64,000 nucleotides of DNA from the NCBI RefSeq assembly GCF_050908995.1, contig NC_135121.1:13826001-13890000 (forward strand). Reading direction: 5' to 3'. Below the pieces are notes generated by a model, which worked only from the letters and a program-made list of their open reading frames with translations, was not told the origin of the DNA and searched no databases. Within the stretch, counting starts at the first letter, position 1. Each line of letters opens with the position of its first letter. This DNA is from Andrena cerasifolii. Taxonomy: Eukaryota; Arthropoda; Insecta; Hymenoptera; Andrenidae. The translations under genes and the position numbers were made by a program. This document shows, piece by piece, positions 12,960-24,577 of the stretch.

Positions 12960-13800
12960 AATCAGTGACACTGCTAAACCGACGAATTCCCGACTTTCTA
13001 TGTCTGTAATTGGAGTTTTAGTACGTCTGTCGCTCTAATTGTGGATTTTACCGTAACTCTGTCACTGAAATTGCGTAGGTACTGCACCATTCTGTACTAA
13101 GATTCTACTTCCCCAGTTATTACTTTATTCATTTCTACATCTCTAATTACGACTTCGCTACATCCCTATCTCCCTAATTGCGATTTTACTGTATTTCTAC
13201 TTCCCTAATTATGACTTCGCCGTGACTCTGCTTCTCTAATTCTAAAGTTGCCGTAACTCTACCGCCAGGACCCAGTTCCTGATCCCTTAAGAGTAACTAC
13301 CGCGGGTTTTTAAACGCGTAAGGGGAAAACTTAAGCAAATTTAAAAGATTTTTTGTTACTTCAATAAATCTATGTTTTATCTTTAATTTCGTATTAGAAA
13401 AAAGTGCACACATAATAATAATTATTTTATAATTCAACTTTGAAAGTGAAAAATGCAAAGGGAGCAGTTCCTGATCACCTTCACACGTTTTACTATGAGC
13501 TATCAAATTTTGCGTATAAATTGCAAAATACTTCATAATTATTTAGTAATTTGTTAGAATAAATTTGTATCATAATAAGCTTATTATTTGGTTTATTTTC
13601 CTAAACTGATGAGGAATTGGGTTCTGATCGGGAACTGGGTCCTTGACAGTACGTCCCAGATTACGATTTTACTATGATTCCACTTCCCCAGTTACCACTT
13701 TACTACATCTCTTACCTCCCTTGTTACGACTCCCTTGTTATCATACCTCTACCCCCTCTAATCATGACTACACTGCACCTCCAGCCCCCTCCCCCAATTA
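12960..13800. repeat. Degenerate short tandem repeat (about 30-bp period), interrupted
   Basis: Repeated variants of 'CTAATT-n-GATTTTACT-n-TCTACTTCCC' occur from about 12990 to 13265 and resume at about 13650-13800 after the MITE at 13267-13643. The period drifts around 30 bp and copies are diverged. Boundaries are approximate. Confidence 0.45.
13267..13643. mobile_element. MITE inserted in a degenerate tandem repeat
   Basis: Terminal inverted repeats AGGACCCAGTTCCTGATC (left) and the complement of AGGACCCAGTTCCCGATC (right) bound a 377-bp AT-rich, non-coding insert. The flanking sequence on both sides belongs to one degenerate CTAATT/GACTTC-type repeat, so the insertion boundary is clear. 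No target duplication was identified. Confidence 0.6.
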
Positions 13801-16800
13801 TGACCGACACTCAATCTCCACCACCAAGTACTTATACGCCCAAAACACGGCAAACCGATCGTGCGCCGCAAATTGTTGCTTCGAACAGTGGCTCGTGAAA
13901 CTATTCCGCGCTCGATGGACGAGCGGCTTCGCAATATAAATCGCTGTTAATAGCGCCGATTTATTTGTCATCCCCGCTGCCCATTGTGATTCGGCGGCGT
14001 CGCCGGAAGAACAATACTCATCGTTATATTCCCCGCATCTCGGCCAACAATAAAATCGCCGCGGGTTTTGCTACGCGCTCTTTTTCCCCCGCCGGTGGTG
14101 CTTCCAATCACGGCCATATTGTGTCCAAAATGTCCAACGGCGGACCGCGCAACGGTAAACAGCACGAAATGAAAATTCAATGAAGATCTAACTCGGTGAA
14201 TGTCGCCGTGCGCTCGCCATTCCAGGGTGCCAATTAATTCGTTTCACGGGAAACTCGATTCGTGGTTTCGGAACGGCTCGCGACCATAGTACGCTTTCAT
14301 ACCCCTGGAACGATACAGAGGCCATATCGAATTCACCAGGCTCGGCATACATGATCCCGAATTCATTAGAACCTTACGCGGACTGCACACCTCGGACCCA
14401 AACTCGAGGAGCCCCGCAGGGATCGACTAGACCTCGCCAAGGACAATACGAACGGTGTTAAACTACTGGGACGCCGTACAAAGTTCTCCACCAACCCGTG
14501 GAACCTGACTTCAAAGAGTTCTGATAACCCTGACAACTCCAGAAGTTCCAGAAACATAGAGGGTTCTTAGAAATTCTCTAGGATCCTAGGAGCAACCAAC
14601 ACCTCAACTTTCCTAAGTACAGCAGGGAGTCATAGGTGATCCACAGGGTTTCTAACTTTTATTTCCTTCGAGTTATTTCCACCACGATGTCTCGCAGGAC
14701 AGAAACGTTTCATCAGCAAACAATGACACGGGTCGGTAAATATGTACGTATATCGTGATTGAGTAAAATACATGGTCCCTTCCCCGAGTCGACTGGAACA
14801 ACATAAAGCGGGATGGCGACGGCAGGCTTTGATCCGTTTTACGAGAAACGCGATACTTCGGGTGAATCCCTTCTTTATTCCGACATAAAGTGCAGCTTCC
14901 CCTTGCTCAAACAGGGAGCGCTGTACCGAGGCACGTACCGTAAACGCGACGCGCGCTAGATTTTCCATGATATACCGCGCAGTCGGGGGCAGGAACGCTG
15001 CCAGGACTATGCAGGCACACGCGGAAACGACTGGCTCGTGGGCAGGACAAGGAAAACGTGCTTCTTGGCCGCGTAGCTGAAGGGCTTGAGTGTTGCTACG
15101 TGTCACGAGACCGGAGGGGCAACGTCAAAGCGGAACTGGCCTCCTGCATGGCCGCTTGTGCCCTCCAACGATCGATCATTACGAATTGTACGCAATCAAC
15201 GACTACGTAAACAGTTCAATCTATGTTCTACGCGCTGTGTCGTAAATAAGTTACATTATAACATCTCCCGCTTCTTCTCTTTAGCTTAAAAGCTCCCGCC
15301 TACGGTACTTGGAAAAGCTCGTCCCCTCTGAAGGACCTTCGAAAGGACCTACAGTCCTTTTGGAGCGAGTTAAACAGAGAATCCACTCCAATTTGTAACA
15401 ACTCTGTGCCACGGTAGTGCCAAAGTAATACTACATATTATCAACGTCCTCATTTATCTTTCTGGCATGTATATATATTTGGAAATTCCCAAAATCAGCG
15501 ATTCTCGACCTTATTCTGCGATCTTTAAGCGTTTATAACTCAGAGAAACGTTAACCAATTTTCATGAAATTTTAGACACTTTTACAACTTACTTCAATCT
15601 ACAAACGGGGTTTTTGAATTTTCATCACAGGCTCACAAAAAGAAGTTGAAAAAACGACCTTTTCTATTTTTTTCCGACCAAGTGCATTTTTTTTTCAAAA
15701 CGACGAATCACGTCACTTAGCAAACTAATCATTCTAGCTTCTAAAAAAAACTCAAGTCGTTTGGATTCATTTTATAATATATATATATAGCTTCTCTTTA
15801 AAATCGCATAACTGTTTTAAAATTAATCCAAACGACTTGAGTGTTTTTTAGAAGCTATATATATAAAATTCATTAGTAATACTTTCATGAACATTTATCA
15901 GAAACATGAACATTTTATTTTTCTCTACTGGGTATTTTACCTGACCCAACGGTTTTATTGCTCTCGGCAGTCAACGGGCGGTCTACCCGGGACCGAAGGC
16001 CCTCCCCTAGCAGCATTTCTGGTTGGCCCACAGTATTCTCAAGTTGGGAATTAGTTGGCCATCAAAGTGCCAACAATAAATGCTGCTAGGGTCGCTCGCA
16101 TCGAGGAAGCAAAACTGTGGGGTGTCAATAATCCGGGGACCACTGTATACCTCATCTCATCGATTAAGCCGGATAAATACCGCATCCACCTTATCACTCG
16201 CAATATCTCCACAGAGGGGCACGCGAACTGTCGCGCAACCCCTCTGTAATTATATAGGTCAGACTCCGCTGCGTTCTTCCAAACAAGAATCAGCAGCGCG
16301 ACGAAACCGCGGGAAAATGTCAGGCCTGGCGTTACCCTTTCCGCCTGACGTGAACAGAGGCCGGGGTAGCGACGCCCGATGACGATGCAAAAGGGAATCG
16401 TGTCCGCACTCGACGGCGATGACGATGACGCGTGGCCCGTCAAAGTAGCAGCAACCTGCGACGACGAGGAGGCTCGTGTATAATTAGGAAGCAAGGGTAG
16501 CAAGCCTGGCTGGCCACGAGTCGCTTGTTTGCGCACGCCCGTGTATACACAAGCACGTGCACGCGCTCTCCAACCAACGGCTACACGCTGTGCACGTATA
16601 TCCCTCGTTTCTCCATTTTTCCCCAGCTTTCTGTCTCGCCTCCGTGGATTCATTTCCATCTCTACTGTGATCCGACCGAAACCTCGCTCGCTGTGTCGAT
16701 TCTCAAGCTTCCACGTGTATCGATTTGCAGGAAGGCAGCATTGGGGAGCGCGAATGTTTGGGGGTTTTAATATCGAGTTCAGTCGAGTTCCAGGTTCTGC

Positions 16801-18239
16801 TTCGGGTAATTGCGATCTTCGCAGAGTCGCGAGACGAATTCATTTCGTTTCGGAGTTGCAATCCCAATGGGGAATGAAGCGAAAGGGTGCGGCATCTTCT
16901 TTCGTAAGGTTGCCTGCGAAGTTCCCGCTGAAGATCGCGAAGTGAAGTTCGTCCTGCCGGTTTGCAAGGTCTCTTGCAAGTGACGAACTTGGTGGAGCGA
17001 AATTCGCGCTGCGGCGGGAGCAGTAGAGCCGACGAAGCGCGCTTGCTTTCTGTCAAGAATGAGATTTTGCTGGTTACTATGAGATAATGCACTTGGCGTT
17101 TGCCGAACACCGAAATCCGATTTCAGAAGAAAATTGGATCCGCTCGGTTTTACCAACAAGCCAACGAGCTGGGTCCAACGTGCTCGAAACTTCTCCCCGG
17201 AGCTGACCGCGTGTTCGGGATTCAGCAATTTTCACGGTCTGCGTGACACGAGATATTATAGTCGCTTTAGAGAATTTATGACGCAGAGGGTGCTGCTTTC
17301 ACCTGACACTGATGGAATTATTCATAAAACGGAGGTATCCGCGCCTCGCCGCTGGAGGTTATCTTTACGTTTACTAAATTCGAAGGAGCGCCCTAGCGCT
17401 GCTAATTCCATCCGATGTTGACCTCTCGTATTAAGCGGAATTCGGTTAAGCCCTCGATGAGCCTCCGCCGGCCCCGTGATCGTTTAAAGTACACGGTACC
17501 GACTCAGTGCCGGGAAGAAGGACCATTTCCCCGTTATATTTCGTGACGACAGATTGCTCGTGGTATCTGAAATTCCTCCGGTGTACTTGGACTTTTCCGA
17601 AGCGAAGCCAGAGAGGCACGGTGCACGGAGGTCAGCGACAATTTTCGAGGGGCTCTTAATTAAAGTTAAACCCATTAACATGCGCTCGCGCGCTCGCCTA
17701 CACGTCGCCGCGCGTAGACGTTACGTAATTCTATCGGTGGATGGGCCGTTATCTCTGGACACGGTATCGGACTGGGAATATGCCCGCGCGGGCACGCGGG
17801 ACAACGCGAGCGCCGCGCCGGCAGGGATAATGCTGCCCGGCACGTGAGAAAAGATGCGTCAGCGAATGGTAACGAGAATCGTGACCATTTAAGTTCCTCG
17901 GGTGCGTGTGGGTGTCGCTTTAAGGCGGACTCGCGCACACCCGATCCGCGAGGGTTCAGTGGCAAAACCTACCGTTTCGCTGTTTTCGAATGGAGCGATG
18001 CGAGCCACTGACGGCACTGAACCGTCACGGAAGCACGCGAAATATCCTCGCTCGGTCCAATCGCCCCTGTAACTCGCCCCGCGCGCTTGTCGCGCCAGTG
18101 AGTGTTATTTAAAAAAAAAGAATCCAAATTTGGCAGAGCCCAATGTGGTCCCTATAGAAACGAGCTTAGCGCTGAGTTTCCCTAAGCATCGATTACTTAA
18201 ATGCGCGCTTAAAGAGACCTACTTGGCGTCGAAAGATCG
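13801..18239. other. No gene recognised; mixed CpG-rich and repeat-like DNA
   Basis: Open frames up to 202 codons (16051-16659, minus) have no recognisable domains and overlap open frames on the other strand. 15480-15950 is AT-rich and repeat-like and includes the inverted repeat at 15735-15856. 9224-11007 and 11690-12959 likewise hold no gene that I can support. Confidence 0.5.
15735..15856. repeat. Small inverted repeat (AAGTCGTTTGGATT)
   Basis: About 34 bp around CTCAAGTCGTTTGGATT (left) recurs inverted as AATCCAAACGACTTGAG (right), separated by about 50 bp of AT-rich spacer. The AAGTCGTTTGG motif also occurs in the dispersed repeat at 23160-23400, so both may derive from related elements. 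Confidence 0.5.
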
Positions 18240-18247
18240 ATCTGTCT

Positions 18248-18926
18248 TAGAGATCCCTATTTCACGTGTATTTAAATACACGTGTACACGTGTATTAAAC
18301 GTATCTGTCCCTGAATCCGTGTATCTTTTAGTACACGGGTACCCGTGCACTATTTCACGTGTATTTAAATACACGTGACTTTAGATACTCGTGTATTTAT
18401 AAATACACGTATATTAACGTATCCGTATTTTGATTCGTCTGATTTTTTAATATCTATAGATATCCCAGAACTCTGGGGGATTGCGAAATTCATAAAAGAA
18501 TTAATGTATTTAAATATATTTACTAGAATAATATGCGGAAAGTATGGTTTTACAAATTTTCAGATTGTAACTAATAACACAATTATAAAATTAACAAGAT
18601 TTGTTTAATCGATTACCTATTTCGATACAAAAGATTAAGGCATTACTGGTAATAAGCGAGCTTCTTTTTAGACGCAACGACAATCCTTAAAATTGAAAAA
18701 CATCGCTCGGTTTTATTACACTTATTGCTTAAGTGACCGCCATTGCCCATTCTCCCGTAGTTAATGCCCAATTCTGATCAAAATACACAAATACGTTGAT
18801 GCACGTGTATTTAAATACACGTGAAATAGTGCACGGGTACCCGTGTACTAAAAGCTACACGGATCGAGGTACGGATATATGTAATACACGTGTCTTTTTA
18901 CTACACGTACCATACCATGGTCTCTA
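18248..18926. mobile_element. hAT-type foldback element rich in CACGTG palindromes
   Basis: The element starts TAGAGA and ends TCTCTA and is flanked by a perfect 8-bp duplication ATCTGTCT (18240-18247 and 18927-18934), the hAT signature. Near each end lie inverted arms of about 90 bp (about 18284-18376 and 18802-18897). These contain a perfect 22-bp palindrome made of two CACGTG around TATTTAAATA, and GTGCACGGGTACCCGTG-type palindromes. The centre is AT-rich and non-coding. Confidence 0.8.
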
Positions 18927-20459
18927 ATCTGTCTCAGCTGATGGCGAGCTACGTACCGAAATCATCCGGGCGTCCAGCGTCCTCCCAGAATAAGGCGGCT
19001 GGAATACGCCGAGGGGAGAGGCAGCGCAGCCCAGCCGCCATTTAAATAATCAAGAAGGAGCCGCGACAGTTGGCCACGGCGAATTAGACGGTGGAGAAGT
19101 TTAAAAGGGCCAATATACAGGGCGGTTTCCTTCCCAGGAATTATGCTCCCTGGCCGCGTGGGCCGACCCCTCCTGCGTGCACGTCGTCCCGCGGAAGTCC
19201 GCCATTAAAACAGCTGGATCGAGCCAGATCTCGCGAGACGAATCTACCGTGGCGTCTTCACTGTCACGGGTCTGACCTCGGATGTCCTCGGACGTGGACG
19301 CGCGGAGTGGCGCATCCTCCAGGGACTAAGCGTTCAGTGGAACGGGGTAGCGGCTCCTTCGGGACGCGCTCGGAAGCTGAGCCCTGCATACTCGTCCCCG
19401 GAAAACAGCGAGCCTGTGCAAGGGAATTCTGCAAGCCGTGGCGGAGGCAGCAGGGCACTGATAAAACGCCCTGCAAGCGATGTCGGTGCCGGTACCTACT
19501 GGCTATGCTGGAAGAAGCGCTACTCATAAATATCAATCTATCTCGGGATCGAGCAGCTACGCCAATGGCCTGTCGAAAACTGACCGGCGAGTTATAGCGA
19601 AGCTACGTCAACCCGTTAACTGAGGAAGACCGAGCGTGCACCGTCAAATGGGATAACTTTGGCCATAGAGATTTTACAACCAACCCCTCTGACGTCTACA
19701 CATAACAGGTATTACTCTCAGGCAAAGTGCATCTTGAAGTGGGCAATTAAAGCTATCCAAGGCAGCGTGTCTGGGAATAATACCTGTTATGCAATATGCG
19801 CTAGAGGCATTTGTTTTGAAACCTAGTTTCCCGGTCAAAGTTACTCCATCTGACGGTAACTGGGTGACGAGTGCGTCTGTATTAGAGGTGACTACGATAA
19901 TAGTATGATAGTAGGGAAGTTTGATAATTACAGACACTTGGTGCTCCCGTTTTAACGGGTAAAAATGCGCAGACCCGCGGCACCGCGATCGAAAAGGGCC
20001 CAAGTTCCGCTCACTTAACGGATCGACGCCCGTAAATGTGCTTTCGCGACGTTGAGATTCATTCTGGGAAACAATCGAGACGCCAGCGAGTGGCGACAAT
20101 GTGTACCGGCTCCCGATCCGCGCGACGAAAACAAAGGGGCGAAAAGGAGAATTGGAACTGAACGAGGCGGAAAGCGCGGGGAGAAAGTTCCATCGGGAGC
20201 CGCACGGAAACACCGCCATGCTCATCGCCTGTATCGGCCACAGCACTCGCAGCAAATACGGTGGAAAATTACGTGCGCGTGCTACTTGGAAATTTATATT
20301 TCATCTGGGTACGGGAGCGCCGCCTCTATGCAATTTCCACGGCGCCCTGAACTCGCGATGCTATCGGGGTCGATCAAGCTTCCGTTTATTTCTTGGGCTG
20401 TCGACGGGACGAAAATAGATTTTCGCTATGTGCACGATATGGCTTAGTTGGGGCGAAAC

Positions 20460-21491
20460 TAGGGAATACAATCGCGGCAATTATTCACTTGTCCCGGGAA
20501 TTGCGGGATTTTTTAAAGTCTGTCTAGGGATTCCGGGACTAATCCCGGGATTGGGTAATAGGGAATTTCAGTAATTAAAATGATTTATTATGTGCTGAAA
20601 TTTTAAATCTTTATTCAAAGTAAACAAACTTAATTTCTATCGTTAGTCTGAAACATAAGCTAAAATCGTTGTTCATAATAAGACAGTAGAACAATGATGA
20701 ATAATAACGTCTCGATGAGTAGATAATATCAGTAAACCATTATGAAGATTTTTGGAAATGCGAACGAAGAAACAGCAAAGGCACGTAAAGTACGTACATA
20801 TCTGCAATGTTTCGACTTCACGTGTTCAGGCAAGTTGCGATTTGCAACTCGCGCGATACCGAAAGAGCGGAGAAAGTGAGAATTTCATTGTAAAAATAAA
20901 AATGGTGCAGTTAGTTGTATGCGAGTTAATATTATTATTTAAATAAATCATTATTATTATGGAATGACTGTGTTTATTTATTCTGTTTATATTTATATTT
21001 TTTCGCAGGTGTTCATAAAGTAATTCAGATTTTTAAAAAATCCCAAAATTCTCGGGGTTAGTTATATCAAATCCCGGAATTTTTGGAATCCAAAAAACAG
21101 CCGGGATCCCGGGATTTTTGGAATCCAAAAAACAGCCGGGATCCCGGGATTTTTGGAATCCAAAAAACAGCCGGGATCCCGGGATTTTTGGAATCCAAAA
21201 AACAGCCGGGATCCCGGGATTTTTGGAATCCAAAAAACAGCCGGGATCCTGGGATTTTTGGAATCCAAAAAACTGCCGGGATCCCGGGATTTTTGGAATC
21301 CAAAAAACAGCCGGGATCCTGGGATTTTTGGAATCCAAAAAACAGCCGGGATCCTGGGATTTTTGGAATCCAAAAAACAGTCGGGATCCTGGGATTTTTG
21401 GAATCCAAAAAACAGCCGGGATCCCGGGATTTTTGGAATGCAAAAAACAGCCGGGATCCCAGGATACCGTATCCCGGGATTGTATTCCCTA
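20460..21491. mobile_element. hAT-type non-autonomous element carrying a minisatellite
   Basis: Perfect terminal inverted repeats TAGGGAATACAATC bound a 1032-bp element. Flanks are GGCGAAAC (20452-20459) and AGCGAAAC (21492-21499), an 8-bp duplication with one mismatch, as for hAT. The left subterminal part has several CCCGGGA/GGGATT motifs, the middle is AT-rich, and the right half is the 35-bp tandem array at 21085-21469. No transposase is present. Confidence 0.75.
21085..21469. repeat. 35-bp minisatellite, 11 copies
   Basis: Eleven near-identical 35-bp units start at 21085, 21120, 21155 and so on to 21435. Each unit holds GGAATCC, an A6 run, CAGCC and GGGATCCCGGGA followed by T5. Substitutions are few (for example a GGGATCCTGGG variant in several units and ATGC for ATCC in the last). 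The unit has no stop codon in any frame on either strand, which creates long spurious reading frames. Confidence 0.95.
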
Positions 21492-22924
21492 AGCGAAACG
21501 TTCAGTCCGAACGAGCCTCGCTGACTAAACTCTAATACCTAATCATTAAGTCCTAATGCAACTCTTAATCAAACTGTAAAAGTCATTTACGTTAGCTAGA
21601 GGGGAACCACGTCGAACCCCATCCCGTAATGTCAGGCTCCTAGCGAAGAAACTCATTGTACAGTTTCAAACGTAAATTATTAATGAAAAAAGATTGGAAT
21701 GATGATGTAACGAGGAAGAACGTGCACTATCGTGGGGCATTGTTGATGGATGACTCCACGACAGCGACGCTGACCGAGCGTAAGAGAAACTGAACGAGGA
21801 AATACAGCGGAGCACACTGGAAGCGTGTGCACGGCCCCCTGACACACATCGACTCGTTAAAATAACGACATAATGGCTAATTTAGCGATAATAAGCGCGA
21901 ACCGTATCGTTCAAATTAGCGTCGAAGGTGAGATGAGAATGACAGAGGTGGGGAGGGGCGGTAAGAGAGGGAAGAAAAGAGGAGAGAATCACTGTGTCAG
22001 GACTTGCTACGATACGCACTTATTGGCACACCTGCCGCCATCTAGCGACTCTTCCGCGTAACATTTCCCTAGAATTAGGGCCGTACTGGACTATCCCTGG
22101 GCAACTCTACCTTTCCGCAATAAATGTACAGAACCACCATTGATACTCGAATAATTTCACTGCAGAATTTTATTAGGTTTCTAATAACCCTCTTACAAAT
22201 AATCAGACTAATTCCTCTGTATAAGATTTTTCTATGTGGGTATTCAAAGGGGGAACTTCCAATTGAGTTACAGAATGTAGTTAAGTGGGGAGAAATATGA
22301 TACAGCGAGGAATGTTGCCTCCCAAGATGTGCAGTAATGTGTCCATCGCGTTCGAAACGATATTACGAGAGTAATTGCTGATAGTAAATGGAAAAGCATT
22401 GGAACGGAGGCAGGGAAGATCTAGCCGCACGCGATCTCGGCCAGCAATACAGAAAACGGTCGTTATGGGGCGAGATCAACGACCTTCGACAAAAACACTC
22501 GTGACGGTCAAGGAAGTAATTATAGAAGCGTAGATTTCAATGAGCAGGGAACGGTCTGAACCGATTTTTCGTCGGGTCGCGGGACAAAAGCAGCTTGCAC
22601 AGCTAATCGGCATTGTCGTTGCCGTTTCCAAACGGGGGGACACCAATTTTCTTCATTATGGCCGCCATTGTGCGGGCAACTCGTCCGCGGGCCCTCGAAA
22701 TTTAGGTCGAATCTCCGTGATACAGGAAAACAATGTCCGTGTGTTCGACGCGCGGCAGCTTGCCAGGATGAAAACGAATTTGGGCAAATCTATTCGAGCC
22801 TCAAAAATACGTCGCGCGAAGAAACTGTAAAAATGACTCGTGGAACAGCGACGTCTATGTATCGACTAAATGTAGATAGTTTCAACTGTATTTATTTCCC
22901 AGTTACATTTTTTTTACGAATTGG

Positions 22925-23400
22925 GAAATAATAAAAAAATATATAAAAAAAATTATGTTAAACAATTTTATTAAAAATGTAAAAACTAAATTAAAATTCA
23001 TTAAAAACTAAAAAATAATTATTTTCTTGTACTACAGTTTCGATGGTGATATACTACGAACGCCTGCAAAGTTTTAGTTTTACTATTCCTACGTACGCGA
23101 CGGATCATTTCTCGATAAATTGTGTATTTTCGGTAAACGCGATGCGACGCGAGTGGCTCATTTCAAGTCGTTTGGATTTGTGGTTATGAGTTATATTTAT
23201 TGTTGGTTGGGTAATTTTTTCACCTCCTCGGGGTTAATTTTTTGTTTTTAAATATTTTATTGTCATCCAACCTGCGCACGCTTGCAAAGTTTCAAGACAA
23301 TTGGATCGTTGGAAGTGGGTTAAATTTGAGTTGCCAGATTTGAACCATACATACAAACATACAAACAGAGGATCGAAGCTGAATAAAATCGTTTAAAAAG
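22925..23400. repeat. Dispersed repeats C and D, copy at 23 kb
   Basis: 22925-23060 matches one arm of the 28.5-kb hairpin (ATGTTAAAC-n-TTTTATT, ACTAAAAAA, TTTCGATGG). 23160-23400 matches inverted 28200-28470 and ends with tandem CATACAAA units and a GAATAAAATCG tail. The tail is reminiscent of non-LTR retrotransposon 3' ends; this class is an inference. Confidence 0.5.
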
Positions 23401-24547
23401 GCACGAGGCTCATTCACGCAGAGCCATTGTCAAAAATATCATCAACAAACGAATAATTAACTATTCCTCAAATTCTAGACATCAATAATTAATCGAATAG
23501 AATCATATATTACACGTTCCATTTCGTTTGGAAAGGGGAACAGGCAACGGCTAAATAACGTACTTGTTCATTTTACGATTTGTTACGAAAAGTAGTGACT
23601 TTCAAAATAGCCCAAATCATACATGCAGAACACACCGAGAGAGATCATACAGCGACAGGCAGCTGTGTAATCAAGAACACAGCCTTCGAACCGCTCTTAC
23701 ACTCATCGATTACTCGTAATTTGAATATCGCCACTGCCATCGATATACATAAATCCAGAGAACTAATCGGTAAACATCGCGCGAAACGCAATTTTCCGCG
23801 TTCGTGATGACATTGCGCGTGCCTTCATGAAAAATGTAGCGATAAATAATATCGCAAACCAGAAAATCGTAAGTTGATCTTATTTGTGCAGAGGAAGCGT
23901 CAACGGTAGACCGCTTAATGCACGCCGAGATCCTTCGCGGCAAAACAACAAGTGCATGTAATACACACCGAGAGCCACGTGTATATTATTATCAAACAGT
24001 CGGGAAGTCGATTTCCAGAATATTTGATGCCGTGTTTAAATGCGATGGCATATTTCTTCAAGTACTTCATTTACGACAAACACGGCGAACCTAACCTATC
24101 TTACTTACGTCAACTCTCACAAGCGCAGACCATTAATGGAGCTACTAATTACCAGTTAAGGAACTTAAACTACCATAACAGGATTTCGTAAGGACACCTA
24201 ACATCCAAATATTTATATACAAGCATCTGCCTATCCGTGTGTCGTAAACGCGTACTGTAAATCGATAAGGAAAGTCGATAAGAAATTCAATAGGAAATCT
24301 ACCGAAGGGCGTGGTTTAACGGATACTATGACGTTCCTGCGTCCACTGGTTTCCCAATGCACAAAACGCCCGACACACAGTCCACCGATGATCGCGGATT
24401 CGATAAAACGATCGATGTATCGTGAATAAAGTAAGCGAGCGGGACGCTCCGTTTCATATCTCCCTCGTGCACCATTTCTTTGCGTCGTCACCGTGCCCAC
24501 GTCGAACGTACGAAAGAATCGAAAATGAGCAAAAGAATGTTACTGAC

Positions 24548-24577
24548 CTCGGCTGCTAGCTTCCCTTTAGACGCCAT
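24548..24577 (-). CDS. Candidate start exon of an unidentified gene (MASKGKLAAE)
   Basis: Ten codons (ATG at 24575-24577, good context CAAGATGG) end in GAG before the donor GTCAGTA (24541-24547), phase 0. The sequence upstream on this strand (24578-24900) is CpG-rich and could be a promoter and 5' UTR. No downstream exon could be recognised in the 24 kb to the left, so the intron would be long or the next exons are too short to see. The gene cannot be named. The call rests only on the start context, the donor and the CpG-rich flank. Confidence 0.3.

Noticed and set aside
16051..16659. A 202-codon minus-strand frame
   Set aside because: No domain, no codon pattern and no splice context; composition is like the GC-rich surroundings, where stops are rare.
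19674..20255. A 193-codon minus-strand frame
   Set aside because: No recognised family and it shares the region with plus-strand open frames of equal quality.
21085..21469. Regular repeats considered as a CRISPR array
   Set aside because: Units are contiguous with no unique spacers, and the DNA is an insect nuclear genome.
21033..21535. Long overlapping reading frames on both strands (103-150 codons) with a periodic peptide
   Set aside because: They come from the 35-bp minisatellite, which has no stop in any frame; the array lies within a hAT-type element and no coding signal favours any one frame.
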